Below are positions 11,501-22,320 of a stretch of DNA of 64,000 nucleotides, one piece after another. Position 1 is the first letter of the stretch; the number at the start of each line of letters is the position of its first letter. Source of the DNA: Sipunculus nudus. Taxonomy: Eukaryota > Annelida > Sipuncula > Golfingiida > Sipunculidae. The notes beneath the pieces were generated by a model. It was given only the letters and a program-made list of their open reading frames with translations, ran no database searches and was not told the origin of the DNA. The translations under genes were made by a program, and so were the position numbers. Location of the stretch: NCBI GenBank assembly GCA_026874595.1, contig CM049308.1, positions 47,933,327 through 47,997,326 on the forward strand, in the 5' to 3' direction.

Positions 11501-13327
11501 GTGGCACTCAATCAACACAGCCATCAGTACAGACAGTGGCACTTGATCAATACAATGATCAGTACCGACAGTGGCACTCAATCAATACAGAAATCAGTAC
11601 AGCCAGTTGCACTCAATCAATACAATGATCAGTACCGACAGTGGCACTCAATCAATACAGAAATCAGTACAGCCAGTTGCACTCAATCAATACAGCCATC
11701 AGTACAGATAGTGGCACTCAATCAATACAGCCATCAGTACAGATAGTGGCACTCAATCAATGCAGCCATCAGTACAGACAGTGGCACTTGATCAATACAA
11801 TGATCAGTACCAACAGTGGCACTCAATCAATACAGAAATCAGTACAGCCAGTTGCACTCGATCAATACAGCCATCAGTACAGATAGTGGCACTCAATCAA
11901 TACAGCCATCAGTACAGACAGTGGCACTTGATCAATACAATGATCAGTACCAACAGTGGCACTCAATCAATACAGAAATCAGTACAGCCAGTTGCACTCA
12001 ATGAATACAGCCATCAGTACAGACAGTGGCACTCAATCAATACAGCCATCAGTACAGACAGTGGCACTTGATCAATACAATGATCAGTACCGACAGTGGC
12101 ACTCAATCGATACAGCCATCATTACAGCCAGTTGCACTCAATCAATACAGCCATCAGTACAGATAGTGGCACTCAATCAAAACAGCCATCAGTACAGACA
12201 GTGGCACTCAATCAATACAGCCATCAGTACAGACAGTGGCACTTGATCAATACAATGATCAGTACCAACATTGGCACTCAATCAATACTGCCATCAGTAC
12301 AGATAGTGGCACTCAATCAATACAGCCATCAGTACAGACAGTGGCACTCAATCAATACAGCCATCAGTACAGACAGTGGCACTTGATCAATACAATGATC
12401 AGTACCAACATTGGCACTCAATCAATACAGCCATCAGTACAGATAGTGGCACTCAATCAATACAGCCATCAGTACAGACAGTGGCACTTGATCAATACAA
12501 TGATCAGTACCAGCATTGGCACTCAATCAATACAGCCATCAGTACAGATAGTGGCACTCAATCAATACAGCCATCAGTACAGATAGTGGCACTCAATCAA
12601 TACAGCCATCAGTACAGACAGTGGCACTTGATCAATACAATGATCAGTACCAACATTGGCACTCAATCAATACAGCCATCAGTACAGACAGTGGCACTCA
12701 ATCAATACAGCCATCAGTAGAGACAGTGGCACTCAATCAATACAATGATCAGTACCGACAGTGGCACCCAATCAATACAGAAATCAGTACAGCCAGTTGC
12801 ACTCAATCAATACAGCCATCAGTACAGACAGTGGCACTTGATCAATACAATGATCAGTACCAACAGTGGCACTCAATCAATACAGCCATCAGTACAGACA
12901 GTGGCACTTGATCAATACAATGATCAGTACCAACAGTGGCACTCAATCAATACAGCCATCAGTACAGATAGTGGCACTCAATCAATACAGCCATCAGTAC
13001 AGACAGTGGCACTTGATCAATACAATGATCAGTACCAACATTGGCACTCAATCAATACAGCCATCAGTACAGCCAGTGGCACTCAATCAATACAGCCATC
13101 AGTACCGACAGTGGCACTCAATCAATACAGAAATCAGTACAGACAGTGGCACTCAATCAATACAATGATCAGTACCGACAGTGGCACTCAATCAATACAG
13201 CCATCAGTACAGATAGTGGCACTCAATCAATACAATGATCAGTACCGACAGTGGCACTCAATCAATACAGCCATCAGTACAGACAGTGGCACTCAATCAA
13301 TACAATGATCAGTACCAACAGTGGCAC
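8583..13327. repeat. 35-bp minisatellite, about 135 copies
   Basis: The basic unit is 35 bp, with landmarks CAGTACAGACAGTGGCACTC and AATCAATACAGCCAT. It fills about 4.7 kb of intron 4. Because 35 is not a multiple of 3 and the unit lacks stops in one strand's frames, long 35-residue periodic open frames appear (NQYSHQYRQWHSINTA type); they are by-products. The left part (8.6-9.0 kb) is homogeneous. From about 9.05 kb onward, variants with ATGATCAGTACC, GAAATCAGTACAGCCAGTTG or CACTTGATCAA alternate with a four-unit (about 140-bp) rhythm. The array begins about 35 bp from the acceptor of exon 5. Confidence 0.97.
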
Positions 13328-13689
13328 AATGGCACTTTAATTTTTAAATAAAAGTTTGAGGGTCGCTGGTTTTTTTTAGGGTGGGTTGCTGAACAGGAAA
13401 CAGACTTTTTTTCCTTACCCAAAAGTAAATGACCTGGCTATATGCATTCAAGGATGAAGGTTGGCCGCATTTGGATCGAAGTAAATATATCAGAAATTAA
13501 ACAAGGCCTACAGGCCTAATGCGAACCTGTGCAAAGTTTGAGAGTATGAATTGAGGTTTATTTTTTAAATTTAATATTGATCCTCTTAAGTCCTGCATAT
13601 CTACCTTGGTCATTATGATTTCAGCAAAATGGACGTTTTGGACCTGAAGTTTCAGACTAGGACATTTTAAAACTAGAATATGGGTAGTC
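13328..13689. other. Intron DNA, nothing recognised
   Basis: AT-rich spacer between the 35-bp array and the next repeat block. No splice-bordered open frame was seen. Confidence 0.4.
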
Positions 13690-14720
13690 GACAAGCCACT
13701 ATGTGTATCTGCAGAAATCAGAGTGGGACGGGTGAAGTGAGGCATGGATTAAGTGGCAAGGGGAATAGTGTGAGTTGTGTTGCATATTAGCATGGATTTC
13801 TGCAGCGTAATGTGAATGTAGGTGGTGCCACCTGTCATAAAAATGAGAAAATTGTCAAGGATGTATAAACCTGCAAAATTTCAGGTGGATAAGTCAAACC
13901 ACTGCTGAGATATGAGTGATTTTATCCCAAGGCAGAAGAACAGATGGACACTGTGCATAAATGGTTGCAGGTGGCGCCACCAGTTTTGCCTATGATGAAG
14001 AGCTATGTGAGATCTATACACATGCAAAATTTTGGCCCTATCGGTGAAACGGTTCCTAAAATATGAGCTTGGATGTCTGCAGAGTAAACATGAATGTAGG
14101 TGGCACCACCTGTCATAAAATCTAGAAAGCTTTCCAGGATGTATAAACCTGCAAAATTTCAGGTGGATAAGTCAAACAACTGCTGAGATATGAGTGATAT
14201 TATCCCAGGGCAGATGAACAGATGGATGCTGTGCATAAATGGTTGCAGGTGGCACCACCAGTTTTGCCTATGATCAAGAGCGAATTGAGATCTATACACA
14301 TGCAAAATTTTGGCCCAATCAGTCAAACGGTTCCCGAGATATGAGCTTGGATGTCTGCAGAGTAAACGTAAATGTAGGTGGCGCAACCTGTCATAAAAAC
14401 GAGAAAGCTGTCCAGGATGTATAATCCTGCAAAATTTCAGGTGGATAAGTAAAACAACTGCTGAGATATGAGTGATATTATCCCAAGGCAGATGAACTGA
14501 TGGATGCTATGCAAAAATGGTTGCAGGTGGCGCCACCACTTTTAGTGTATGTTATAAAGCTATCAAAGGGCTACATTTGTGCAAAATTTTTAGCCTGATT
14601 GGTCAAACAGTTCCCCGAGATATGCTGGTTTATGTGTGGGAACAGACATACAAATGGATACTGGGCAGGGAGGAAAGGTCAGAGGTCAACCAAAAATGAG
14701 GGCGCAGCAGTTCACATGTG
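13690..14720. repeat. Tandem ~280-bp palindrome repeat (copy 2)
   Basis: Second locus of the family at 3.03-4.48 kb, in the same orientation. It starts with 'gggacgggtgaagtgaggca' and ends with a 'gggaacagacatacaaatgg' tail and 'aggtcagaggtcaacc'. The palindrome recurs about every 277 bp, but is often mutated (GGTGGTGCCACC at about 13823, GGTGGCACCACC at about 14099, GGTGGCGCAACC at about 14378) and intact at about 13968 and 14526. Divergence is higher than in the first locus. Confidence 0.8.
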
Positions 14721-14814
14721 ACTTGATGATAAACCCGATTCGCTTAAAATGCAAACCTAGTTTTTTCAAATAGTTGAAAGATATAGTTCCAATAATCTGG
14801 GAATTCTGCATCTA

Positions 14815-14880
14815 AACATTGTGTCTAGACGTCTAGACGCTGTGTCTAGACGTCTAGACACATTGTCTAGACACCCCCCA
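14815..14880. repeat. Cluster of perfect palindromes GTCTAGACGTCTAGAC
   Basis: The 16-bp palindrome GTCTAGACGTCTAGAC occurs twice (about 14822-14837 and 14843-14858) and is followed by another GTCTAGAC half. The whole stretch can fold into one or more hairpins. No neighbouring gene explains it. Confidence 0.85.
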
Positions 14881-15670
14881 GAGCCAGGTCAGTTGCCATG
14901 GTGATGTCTGGACCCCACCTGTTTGTACTGAGGGACCTCTTGACTTGGCTGCTGAAACTCAGCATGTCGTCAAATCTGTTTTCAAATACAGAAAGCCTTT
15001 TTCAATTGGCTGCAATGCTTTTTTAAAACTGTATTTACCCAATCTATTCTTATAAAACTGGCAGATCCCTACCATAGAATAATTCTTGTAAAGTTTAAAC
15101 CAATCAGCTTAACAGTTTCATCATAAATCAGTGTATAAGCTAGAAGAGTTTAAAATTACATTTTTGCTTGTAAAAAACACATCAATGTAGGTGGCGCCAC
15201 TAATAACTCAAAATCAGATATGACATATGTGACAAACATTGGTATAAAATTTGGTGATTATAGCTCTAGCCGTTTCTGAGATTTTAATTTTAGTGTGCTT
15301 TTTTGGACAGATGACTAAGTTCAACCTCCTGTAACTCGGCCAAAAATCTCCGAACTGGAACCATTCGAACAAACTTGAGAGAGATTGTTCCAGGGATCAT
15401 TTCTGTGAAACATTGGACAATTTGGCTGGACAGTTTCAGAGATGAGGATTTTTAAAGGTTTTTAAGCTTTTTCTCTATAAAATCTAAATTAATGCAGATA
15501 CCAAATAATAAGCTCCAGGGCACCAAGTTTCACATGTGACTAATTCTTACATGTAATTTGGAGCTGCTAGCTCTGACGGTTTCTGACTTACAGCCATGGA
15601 CGGTGGAATGCCAGCCCTTGACGGCGGACGGCTGACGGACGACGCTGCGCCATCGCATAAGCTCACAGGT
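14881..15670. repeat. Dispersed non-coding element with 'gacggcggacggctgacgga' end
   Basis: It contains one more AGGTGGCGCCAC motif (about 15189). It ends with a G/C-rich stretch (15597-15650) and 'catcgcataagctcacaggt', an ending style I associate with molluscan interspersed repeats. There is no open frame. The left edge is uncertain. Confidence 0.4.
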
Positions 15671-16361
15671 TCGCTAAAAAAAATATTAATAAATTTCCAA
15701 CTGATTGTGACATTTATAGTGTTGTTTTAGTGTTCTAAATTATATTTTATGATTTTCTTAATACTTTTATCCGAGGCCATCCAGCTAAGTCAAAGTCTGT
15801 GAATGCTTGAACAGTAATATCGAGTATGTCTGACAGATGTCTCCACCAGTCTGCACCATGAAAAATTACATCAATTTTAATCTTGTAATAAGTGCTTTTA
15901 TTATTCAATGTTTACATTTTAAAGTGACAATTTATATGAACACTTAGACTATACAATTTATACAATAATTCTGTGACCAAGAAGAGTATTCCCTCTGTGG
16001 TGTGCTTTATCTCCTTTGATCGCTCACCGGGACCTATAACCCTTGAGTGGTCTTCTCACATTTCATTTCATATAAACCATCTGATTATGGCTGCACGGCC
16101 AGTTAAAGAAAAAGGCTGCTGCAAAAAGAAAAGTGATCTACAGTAGTGCTTAGGTAAATCCTCAACTCCAAACAATCAGAAATTTGTTGTAAAAAAACTC
16201 AGTACAAATGTATTTTCCTCAAATGTACAGTGAGAAATGCATTTTTAAAGTATAGCTTTATATTTCACTTTTTTTATTTGGTAAAATGGGACAGTCAAGA
16301 ATAGTACACAGGGGACAAAATTAAGAAAGCTTAAATGCTGAAATTTATTTATGAGCTATAC
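15671..16361. other. Intron 4 DNA, nothing recognised
   Basis: AT-rich sequence with no repeat or open frame that I could support. Confidence 0.4.
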
Positions 16362-16439
16362 CTGCTTGTTCTGCTGCTGTTCCGTGATCTTTTCTTTCCA
16401 GTTGGGGTAAGACTGCTCAATGTAGGTCTCATACTGTTG
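16362..16439 (-). CDS. KIZ: Kizuna-like protein, coding exon 4
   Basis: A 78-bp exon, phase 0 to phase 0. The acceptor is TTTGTTTTTTCAG at 16440-16452 and the donor is AAGCAG|GTATAG at 16361. It encodes 26 residues, QQYETYIEQSYPNWKEKITE followed by QQQNKQ. The mix of acidic, aromatic and Gln-rich residues continues the coiled coil of exon 3. A 42-bp minisatellite starts about 95 bp upstream of the acceptor in the direction of transcription. Confidence 0.62.
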
Positions 16440-16534
16440 CTGAAAAAACAAAGCCAGCAGATTTCATTATTATTGACAACATAACTTAAATTTAATGGCT
16501 AAAGATCAATTAATACTGTTTACTAAACCACATA

Positions 16535-17672
16535 CCAAAGTACAGAAGCACTGTACAATGGCTCTAAAAAATAAAGTTGAAGTACAGAAACACTGTACAA
16601 TGGCACTAAATAATAAAGCTAAAGTACAGAAACACTTTACCATCACACTAAATAATAAAGCCAAAGTACAGAAACACTGTACAATAGCACTAAACAATAA
16701 AGCCGAAGTACAGAAACACTGTACAATAGCACTAAACAATAAAGCCGAAGTACAGAAAAACTTTACAATGGCACTAAACAATAAAGCCGAAGTACAGAAA
16801 TACTGTACAATGGCACTTAATAATAAAGCCGAAGTACAGAAACACTGTACAATGGCACTAAATAATAAAGCCAATGTACCGAAACACTGTACAATGGCAC
16901 TAAATAATAAAGCCGAAATACAGAAACACTGTACAATGGCACTAAACAATAAAGCCGAAGTACAGAAACACTTTACAATGGCACTAAACAATAAAGCTGA
17001 AGTACAGAAACACTGTACAATGGCACTAAATAATAAAGCCAAAGTACAGAAACACTGTACAATGGCACTAAATAATAAAGCCAATGTACAGAAACACTGT
17101 ACAATGGCACTAAATAATAAAGCCAAAGTACAGAAACACTGTACAATAGCACTAAACAATAAAGCCGAAGTACAGAAACACTGTACAATGGCACTAAACA
17201 ATAAAGCCGAAGTACAGAAAAACTTTACAATGGCACTAAACAATAAAGCCGAAGTACAGAAATACTGTCAATGGCACTAAATAATAAAGCCAATGTACCG
17301 AAACACTGTACAATGGCACTAAATAATAAAGCCAATGTACCGAAACACTGTACAATGGCACTAAATAATAAAGCCGAAATACAGAAACACTGTACAATGG
17401 CACTAAACAATAAAGCCGAAGTACAGAAACACTTTACAATGGCACTAAACAATAAAGCTGAAGTACAGAAACACTGTACAATGGCACTAAATAATAAAGC
17501 CAAAGTACAGAATCACTGTACAATGGCACTAAATAATAAAGCCAATGTACAGAAACACTGTACAATGGCACTAAATAATAAAGCCAAAGTACAGAAACAC
17601 TGTACAATGGCACTAAATAATAAAGCCGAAGTACAGAAACACTGTACAATGGCACTAAATAATAAAGCTGTA
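16535..17672. repeat. 42-bp minisatellite, about 27 copies
   Basis: The unit is 42 bp (landmarks AAAGCCGAAGTACAGAAACA and CTGTACAATGGCACTAAACA). Since 42 is divisible by 3, both strands stay open for hundreds of codons with a 14-residue period (NKAEVQKHCTMALN on plus). This is not evidence of a protein. Variants (AACTTTAC, CCAATGTACCG, CCGAAATACAG) recur in the same order 461 bp apart, so an 11-unit block has been duplicated. A one-base loss near 17270 breaks the frame. It lies in intron 3. Confidence 0.95.
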
Positions 17673-17800
17673 TATCCATGATGAAAATTGAAGTTCACAT
17701 CACAAGTGTTTAAAGCAGCCTGTTTGAAATTTTTAACAAGTTATATTTCGTTGAAAACAGTATTCTCATATCTAACAACAATGTATTTACTGAATATTTA

Positions 17801-17942
17801 CTGTAAATGGTGACAGAGTATTGACAGTCATTTGAGGGAGACCCATGGTGTTCACTGATTCAAAATCAAACTGTAAATGGTGACAGAATATTGACAGTCA
17901 TGTGAGGGAAAACCACAGTATTCCCTGATTCAAACTCAAACT
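17801..17942. repeat. Two-copy tandem repeat of about 70 bp
   Basis: 'ctgtaaatggtgacagagta' plus about 50 more bases occurs twice in a row with several mismatches. It is intronic and has no coding content. Confidence 0.75.
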
Positions 17943-19487
17943 AGCTGGTGACAAGAGGGTAAACCATGATGAAAACCACATGTAAAATCCACCAGCACTA
18001 TACTTGCAAAAAACCCTAGGTAAATTTTGACACAAAGATTATACACAATAACATCCCAATGACATCAATAAGATTTGGGTAGTCCATGCCATCTTAAAAG
18101 CATTATTAAACCAGTAAAACCACTACAGCAGACATATTCTCTCGAGCTCCTTTACAAACCATATATGGTGCAAGCAGAAAAACTATGAAATATTCCAGCA
18201 GATTCAGGAACGAGACATCACAGAACACATCTGGCGTCACATGTGATACCCTGCAAGAAACAGATTGGCAAACTCCCAGGACCCAGTGCTTCCAACCTCA
18301 TTCTTGTAATTCAAATCTCAACTACCTACAGACTTGTCCCCAAACTTGACATTTGAGACAAAACTTTTGAGACATTTTGAGATGAACTTGCCATGGAATC
18401 ATATATAGGTAAACAGATTGTTGTGCCATATTCCATAAGACAAAAATTGCTATATCAGATAAATATGGCCTACCTTGGCTCTAAATCTAATATAAGGATA
18501 AGACCTGTTCTGGCCTGCCAGGAAAACAGATATAAGGGAAATGTGTAGGTCCTGTGGTAGGTGTGCATAGTTTAAATCTGCCAACCCTGAGGAGCCAAAG
18601 CAGAGCCAGTTGACACCAGAGAGATCCTGGGATTCGTTAGGCAACATTTGGTTAGCTTAGGATCAGCCAAGACCTTGTTAGCTTTAAACCAGCCAAGATT
18701 TGGATAGCTTTGAATAAGCCAAGATTCTTTGAAGTCGATATAATGAGCTACAGAGATCAGGTAGTTTCATGAGCAAAACAATCGCTCAGGGAAACTTAAT
18801 AAAAACCTACAAGAATGAATATACAGCTGACAAAAAAATGTAAGATTAATAATAATTTAATAAAAGCAGTGTATTAACTAAGGCCGGGATGGCCTCACAC
18901 ATACTAGTTTGCTTGAAGCATCACGGTTCAGTGATTGCAAACATGCGTTATTCCGTTGACCCAATTCAGGACACCAGCCTTGACAGCGATGTCTTGATCT
19001 GGTCAAAAATGCTTCAAAAACCGGTAGTTCCTGTATTTAAATGTTCCTTGATGTCTTCCTTCATCTTCTTTTCCATGACCATTGCATATATGAACCATGC
19101 AGGGTTATTTTCGACCTTAAACGCTCACACACAGATATCTGGGCGCGCAGATATTTGGTGAGCAGATATTTTGGAAGCGGATAACTGGGAAGCGGATAGC
19201 CGGGCAAGATATCACTAGCTCTCTTTACTGACCTCAAAGGAATGGAAAAGCTGAGTCTGCAGTCAAGGCATTCAAACAAATCATGAAAACAAGGGACCCA
19301 TTGGTCATTGTGCTCAGCTGAAGTTGACTTTGTAGGTTAAAATAAAAAATAATATCAAATGAAGATAAAGTCTATGAGGAAAAGGTAATACAGCCCACAG
19401 CTGGTTGACATGATTGGTTTGTATTAATGAGTAAGAAATTGTTGCAAATAATATTTTGTGACCACTCCGCTGATAACAAGAGTTTAC
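17943..19487. other. Intron 3 DNA, nothing recognised
   Basis: AT-rich. A short region near 19130-19205 has the recurring phrase 'gcagatatttggtgagcaga'. No exon or element could be supported. Confidence 0.35.
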
Positions 19488-19650
19488 CTTTAGTGTCCGT
19501 AATCTGTCTGTCTTTGCAGCCAAAGCAGCCATGTGTGACTCCACTCTTTCCAGGTCACGCATCAATTGCTCATTCCTCCACTGGCTTTTCTTCTCATCCT
19601 CACTAATTTTCTTCCAGTAGCTCTGGAGACGAGCTGCCTTCAGCCTTTCC
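19488..19650 (-). CDS. KIZ: Kizuna-like protein, coding exon 3 (coiled coil)
   Basis: A 163-bp exon. The acceptor is TGTGCTTTAG|GG at 19651 and the donor is CTAAAG|GTAAAC at 19487. The first base completes the Leu codon of exon 2 and the exon ends in phase 0. It encodes about 54 residues of amphipathic helix, including LQSYWKKISEDEKKSQWRNE and LMRDLERVESHMAALAAKTD. The order of features (KLKKYLKEI, EKQKK, then RNQEFLKEFD..ETHV in human KIZ, from memory) can be matched nearly residue by residue. This exon is the strongest argument for the kizuna call. An alternative is another short centrosomal coiled-coil protein. Confidence 0.65.
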
Positions 19651-19899
19651 CTAAAGCACAAGCTACCTCAATGATACAGACATAATTAAGCTGAGGACAT
19701 CAAACAGCAGCTCCTATACTAGTGTTCTCAGAGCAATACTCAGAAGTAATAACTTTAAAAATAAATTATTTCTGAACTAATAAATCTGTAAAGTTTTTTT
19801 CAAAAATTCATCATGAAAGATCCAGTTATTACAGCAAATTCATCTGAGTACTGAAAGATGGAATAAGAGCACCGCAAATTGTGCATAATATGCCTGTTG

Positions 19900-20480
19900 C
19901 TTATTTTGTGACCTCAGACCTCATTAAATGTGTGAATTTGCTGAGAATGTAATTTAAGGTGAGAAACTGTATTGGTTAATACTCATCATAAGTTATATAA
20001 AAATGGATCAGATTTTTGGTAAGTCTGGGTGGTGCCACCAAAGTTTGGTGACCTTTGACCTAGTTAAATATGCATGAATTTTGCTGAGAATTGAATTGCT
20101 CAAGGTGAGAAACTCTATTGCTAAATATATGTATAATGAATTTCATGAAAATCCCCATGATGCCTCCAAAATGGGGTGACCTCTGACCTCATTAAATATG
20201 TGTGGATTTTGCATGAAATTGATCTTAGGCCAGATATTTTACTGATTAACATTTCTGTGGAGTTTTATCAAAAACCATCATATTCCTCAAATGTTAACGT
20301 GGGCGACACCACAAAAAAAGCCAAGTGACCTCTGACCTTATTAAATATGCACAGATTTTGCCCATAATCAAACCTGGGCTATATATAATATTTTGGTAAT
20401 TAAGTAGTTATGGTGAGTTTTGTGAAAATCCATCAAAGCCCCAGTAAGTTAATGTGGTGACACTAAAAGTTAACGGATGG
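19900..20480. repeat. Imperfect tandem ~145-bp repeat with 'gacctctgacctcattaaat'
   Basis: Four diverged units, recognised by 'tgacctctgacctcattaaa'-type sequence at about 19910, 20048, 20178 and 20327 and by 'gtgaaaatccatcaaa'-type sequence. GGTGGTGCCACC appears at about 20028. It ends near 'ttaacggatggacaattgga'. It lies in intron 2. Confidence 0.65.
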
Positions 20481-20810
20481 ACAATTGGATGGTATGTATT
20501 ACAATAATACGTCCCCTTGTAGATGGGCATACGAAAAGCATGTGCAGGAACACAGCATGTACAGACAAACCCACAAGAAGTTTAACATAGCAATTACAAA
20601 AATCACAAAGGTTTTAACTTTGCAAGTATGGGATAATCCACAAAATGTTAAACATGTGTGTAAAATACAAATAACAGAAGTGTAATATATTCTGTATTAC
20701 AAAACTCAACAAAATCTTACTATAGTATGTGTAATTAAACTCACAAAAGTATAAATTCAACAGGTAAAATGAAATCATAAAAAATAACAGCATGTAAAAA
20801 TAAAACTCAC

Positions 20811-20873
20811 AATCTGTTATCTATCTTCATGAAGGAATTTAACTGAGCATCCAACTGCATCCTTTCTCTTTCC
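20811..20873 (-). CDS. KIZ: Kizuna-like protein, coding exon 2
   Basis: A 63-bp exon between a 3' splice site (TTTTGATTTCAG at 20874-20885) and a donor (ATT|GTGAGT at 20810). The phase in is 2 and the phase out is 2. Read after exon 1 it gives ERERMQLDAQLNSFMKIDNR, with the last codon (Leu) split. This is charged, heptad-like sequence with no helix breakers, as expected for the start of the KIZ coiled coil (RRRLELEAKL in the human protein, from memory). It is preceded by a 6.2-kb intron that holds a long-inverted-repeat element and a (TA)n run. Confidence 0.62.
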
Positions 20874-22035
20874 CTGAAATCAAAACCAATAACAATGTAT
20901 TTTAATTAAGACATTGAACTACTCCAGAATCTAACACATATAATTATGACTAAACATTACCCATTAAAGGGTGCCACTTTGACACACTGAATGACTGACA
21001 GTGCACAAACCATCCACTTAATAAAAGCCAAAACAATACTGGTTTTGGTGAAACAGTGAAATCATCTCCGGAGATGGTTTTGGTTTCACTAAAAATGATT
21101 CACTCAACAATTATACTGGCAAGAAGGTGGTGGTGAGCCAAAGTAGTGTAACTTTGTGAATTATTTTATTGACTGATACTGTTAATGCCTGTTAGAATTA
21201 ATAAGCAATAATTCTTAAATAAACATTCTTTTGGAAGTGTTTTGAATTTAATATTCCATACTATAATCATGTATATCTATTATAATCTAAAGATGAGACG
21301 CATATATCCTGTACATCCATGTCGTCTGACATGTTGACATGTTATAAGACGCAGAGAAACAGTTTATTTTCATCATTATTGAATATATATTTGCCAGTCA
21401 CAATTAATAATGCCTTGGCATGGACCCCTAACTTTTGAGAAAATTTTCATCATTAATTTATTTAATTGATATCAAATAAATTACGAATTTATCAATATTT
21501 ACTATTAAAACTGAAACTGTCTACTTAAAAATACAAGGTTAAACCATATGGAACTGGTTTTTCCACAACTGAAACCAGTTTCAAATTTTCGAGTGTGCCC
21601 AATGTCTAAACATTTTCAGTGGGGGTTTGAGCCATACGGGACACAAAAAATCAGGTCACACATCTTGCAGAAGTCACAAATTACAGTTAATATTCTCACA
21701 GTAGTGATTTTGTCACTTGTTCTATGATCTCAGTAATAAAATATGTATTAATGTCTCAGTTTACTAACTTAAACTGCAAATATTTTTGTGTTTTCTAGAT
21801 TGTTAGGTGAGGGAGGAACATGGTAAAAGTGGTCAAATATCACTATTATGAAGTTTCAGTAATTTCAAGGTTTTTTTTCTGAGAAATACCTCATTTCCAA
21901 GAAATTCACAGAATTTCTGAGATTTTTCCTTCTTTAACTAAGTACAGGTGAGCGATAATGGAGGAAAATATCACACTGTGAACTGTAATGGGAGGTTTAA
22001 ACCCAGTGACACCTACTGATTGATATTGACAGGGA
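20874..22035. other. Intron 1 DNA, nothing recognised
   Basis: AT-rich spacer between exon 2 and the long-inverted-repeat element. No further exon was seen. Confidence 0.35.
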
Positions 22036-22054
22036 GAGTATCATTCTACAGTAT

Positions 22055-22320
22055 AAAATGCTGATCAGTGTGCTGACCAGGGGTCTGCAGTATAAAATGC
22101 TGATCAGGGCTGCTGATCAGGGGTCTGCAGTATAAAATGCAGATCAGTGTGCTGATCAGGGGTCTGCAGTATAAAATGCTGATCAGGGCTGCTGATCAGG
22201 GGTCTGCAGTATAAAAGGCTGATCAGTGTGCTGATCAGGGGTCTGCAGTCTAAAATGCTGATCAGTGGGCTGATTAGGGATCTGCAGTATAAAATGCTGA
22301 TCAGTGCGCTGATCAGCGCC
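22055..22320. repeat. ~40-bp tandem repeat at the tip of the left arm
   Basis: About seven units of GGGGTCTGCAGTATAAAATG plus CTGATCAGTGTGCTGATCA, each rich in CTGATCAG half-palindromes. The right arm carries only one or two such units (25770-25815). The array therefore expanded on one side only. Confidence 0.85.

Noticed and set aside
8580..13308. Many open frames of 60-248 codons with a 35-residue period
   Set aside because: They are the consequence of a stop-free 35-bp minisatellite read in all three plus-strand frames. The array lies between two phased exons of a gene on the other strand.
8583..13327. Possible CRISPR array (regular 35-bp repeats)
   Set aside because: There are no unique spacers, the repeats are head to tail, and the context is a eukaryotic intron.
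16495..17681. Open frames over 240 codons on both strands with a 14-residue period
   Set aside because: A 42-bp unit without stops keeps any frame open. Both strands are open equally, the unit is not codon-like, and a one-base loss interrupts it.
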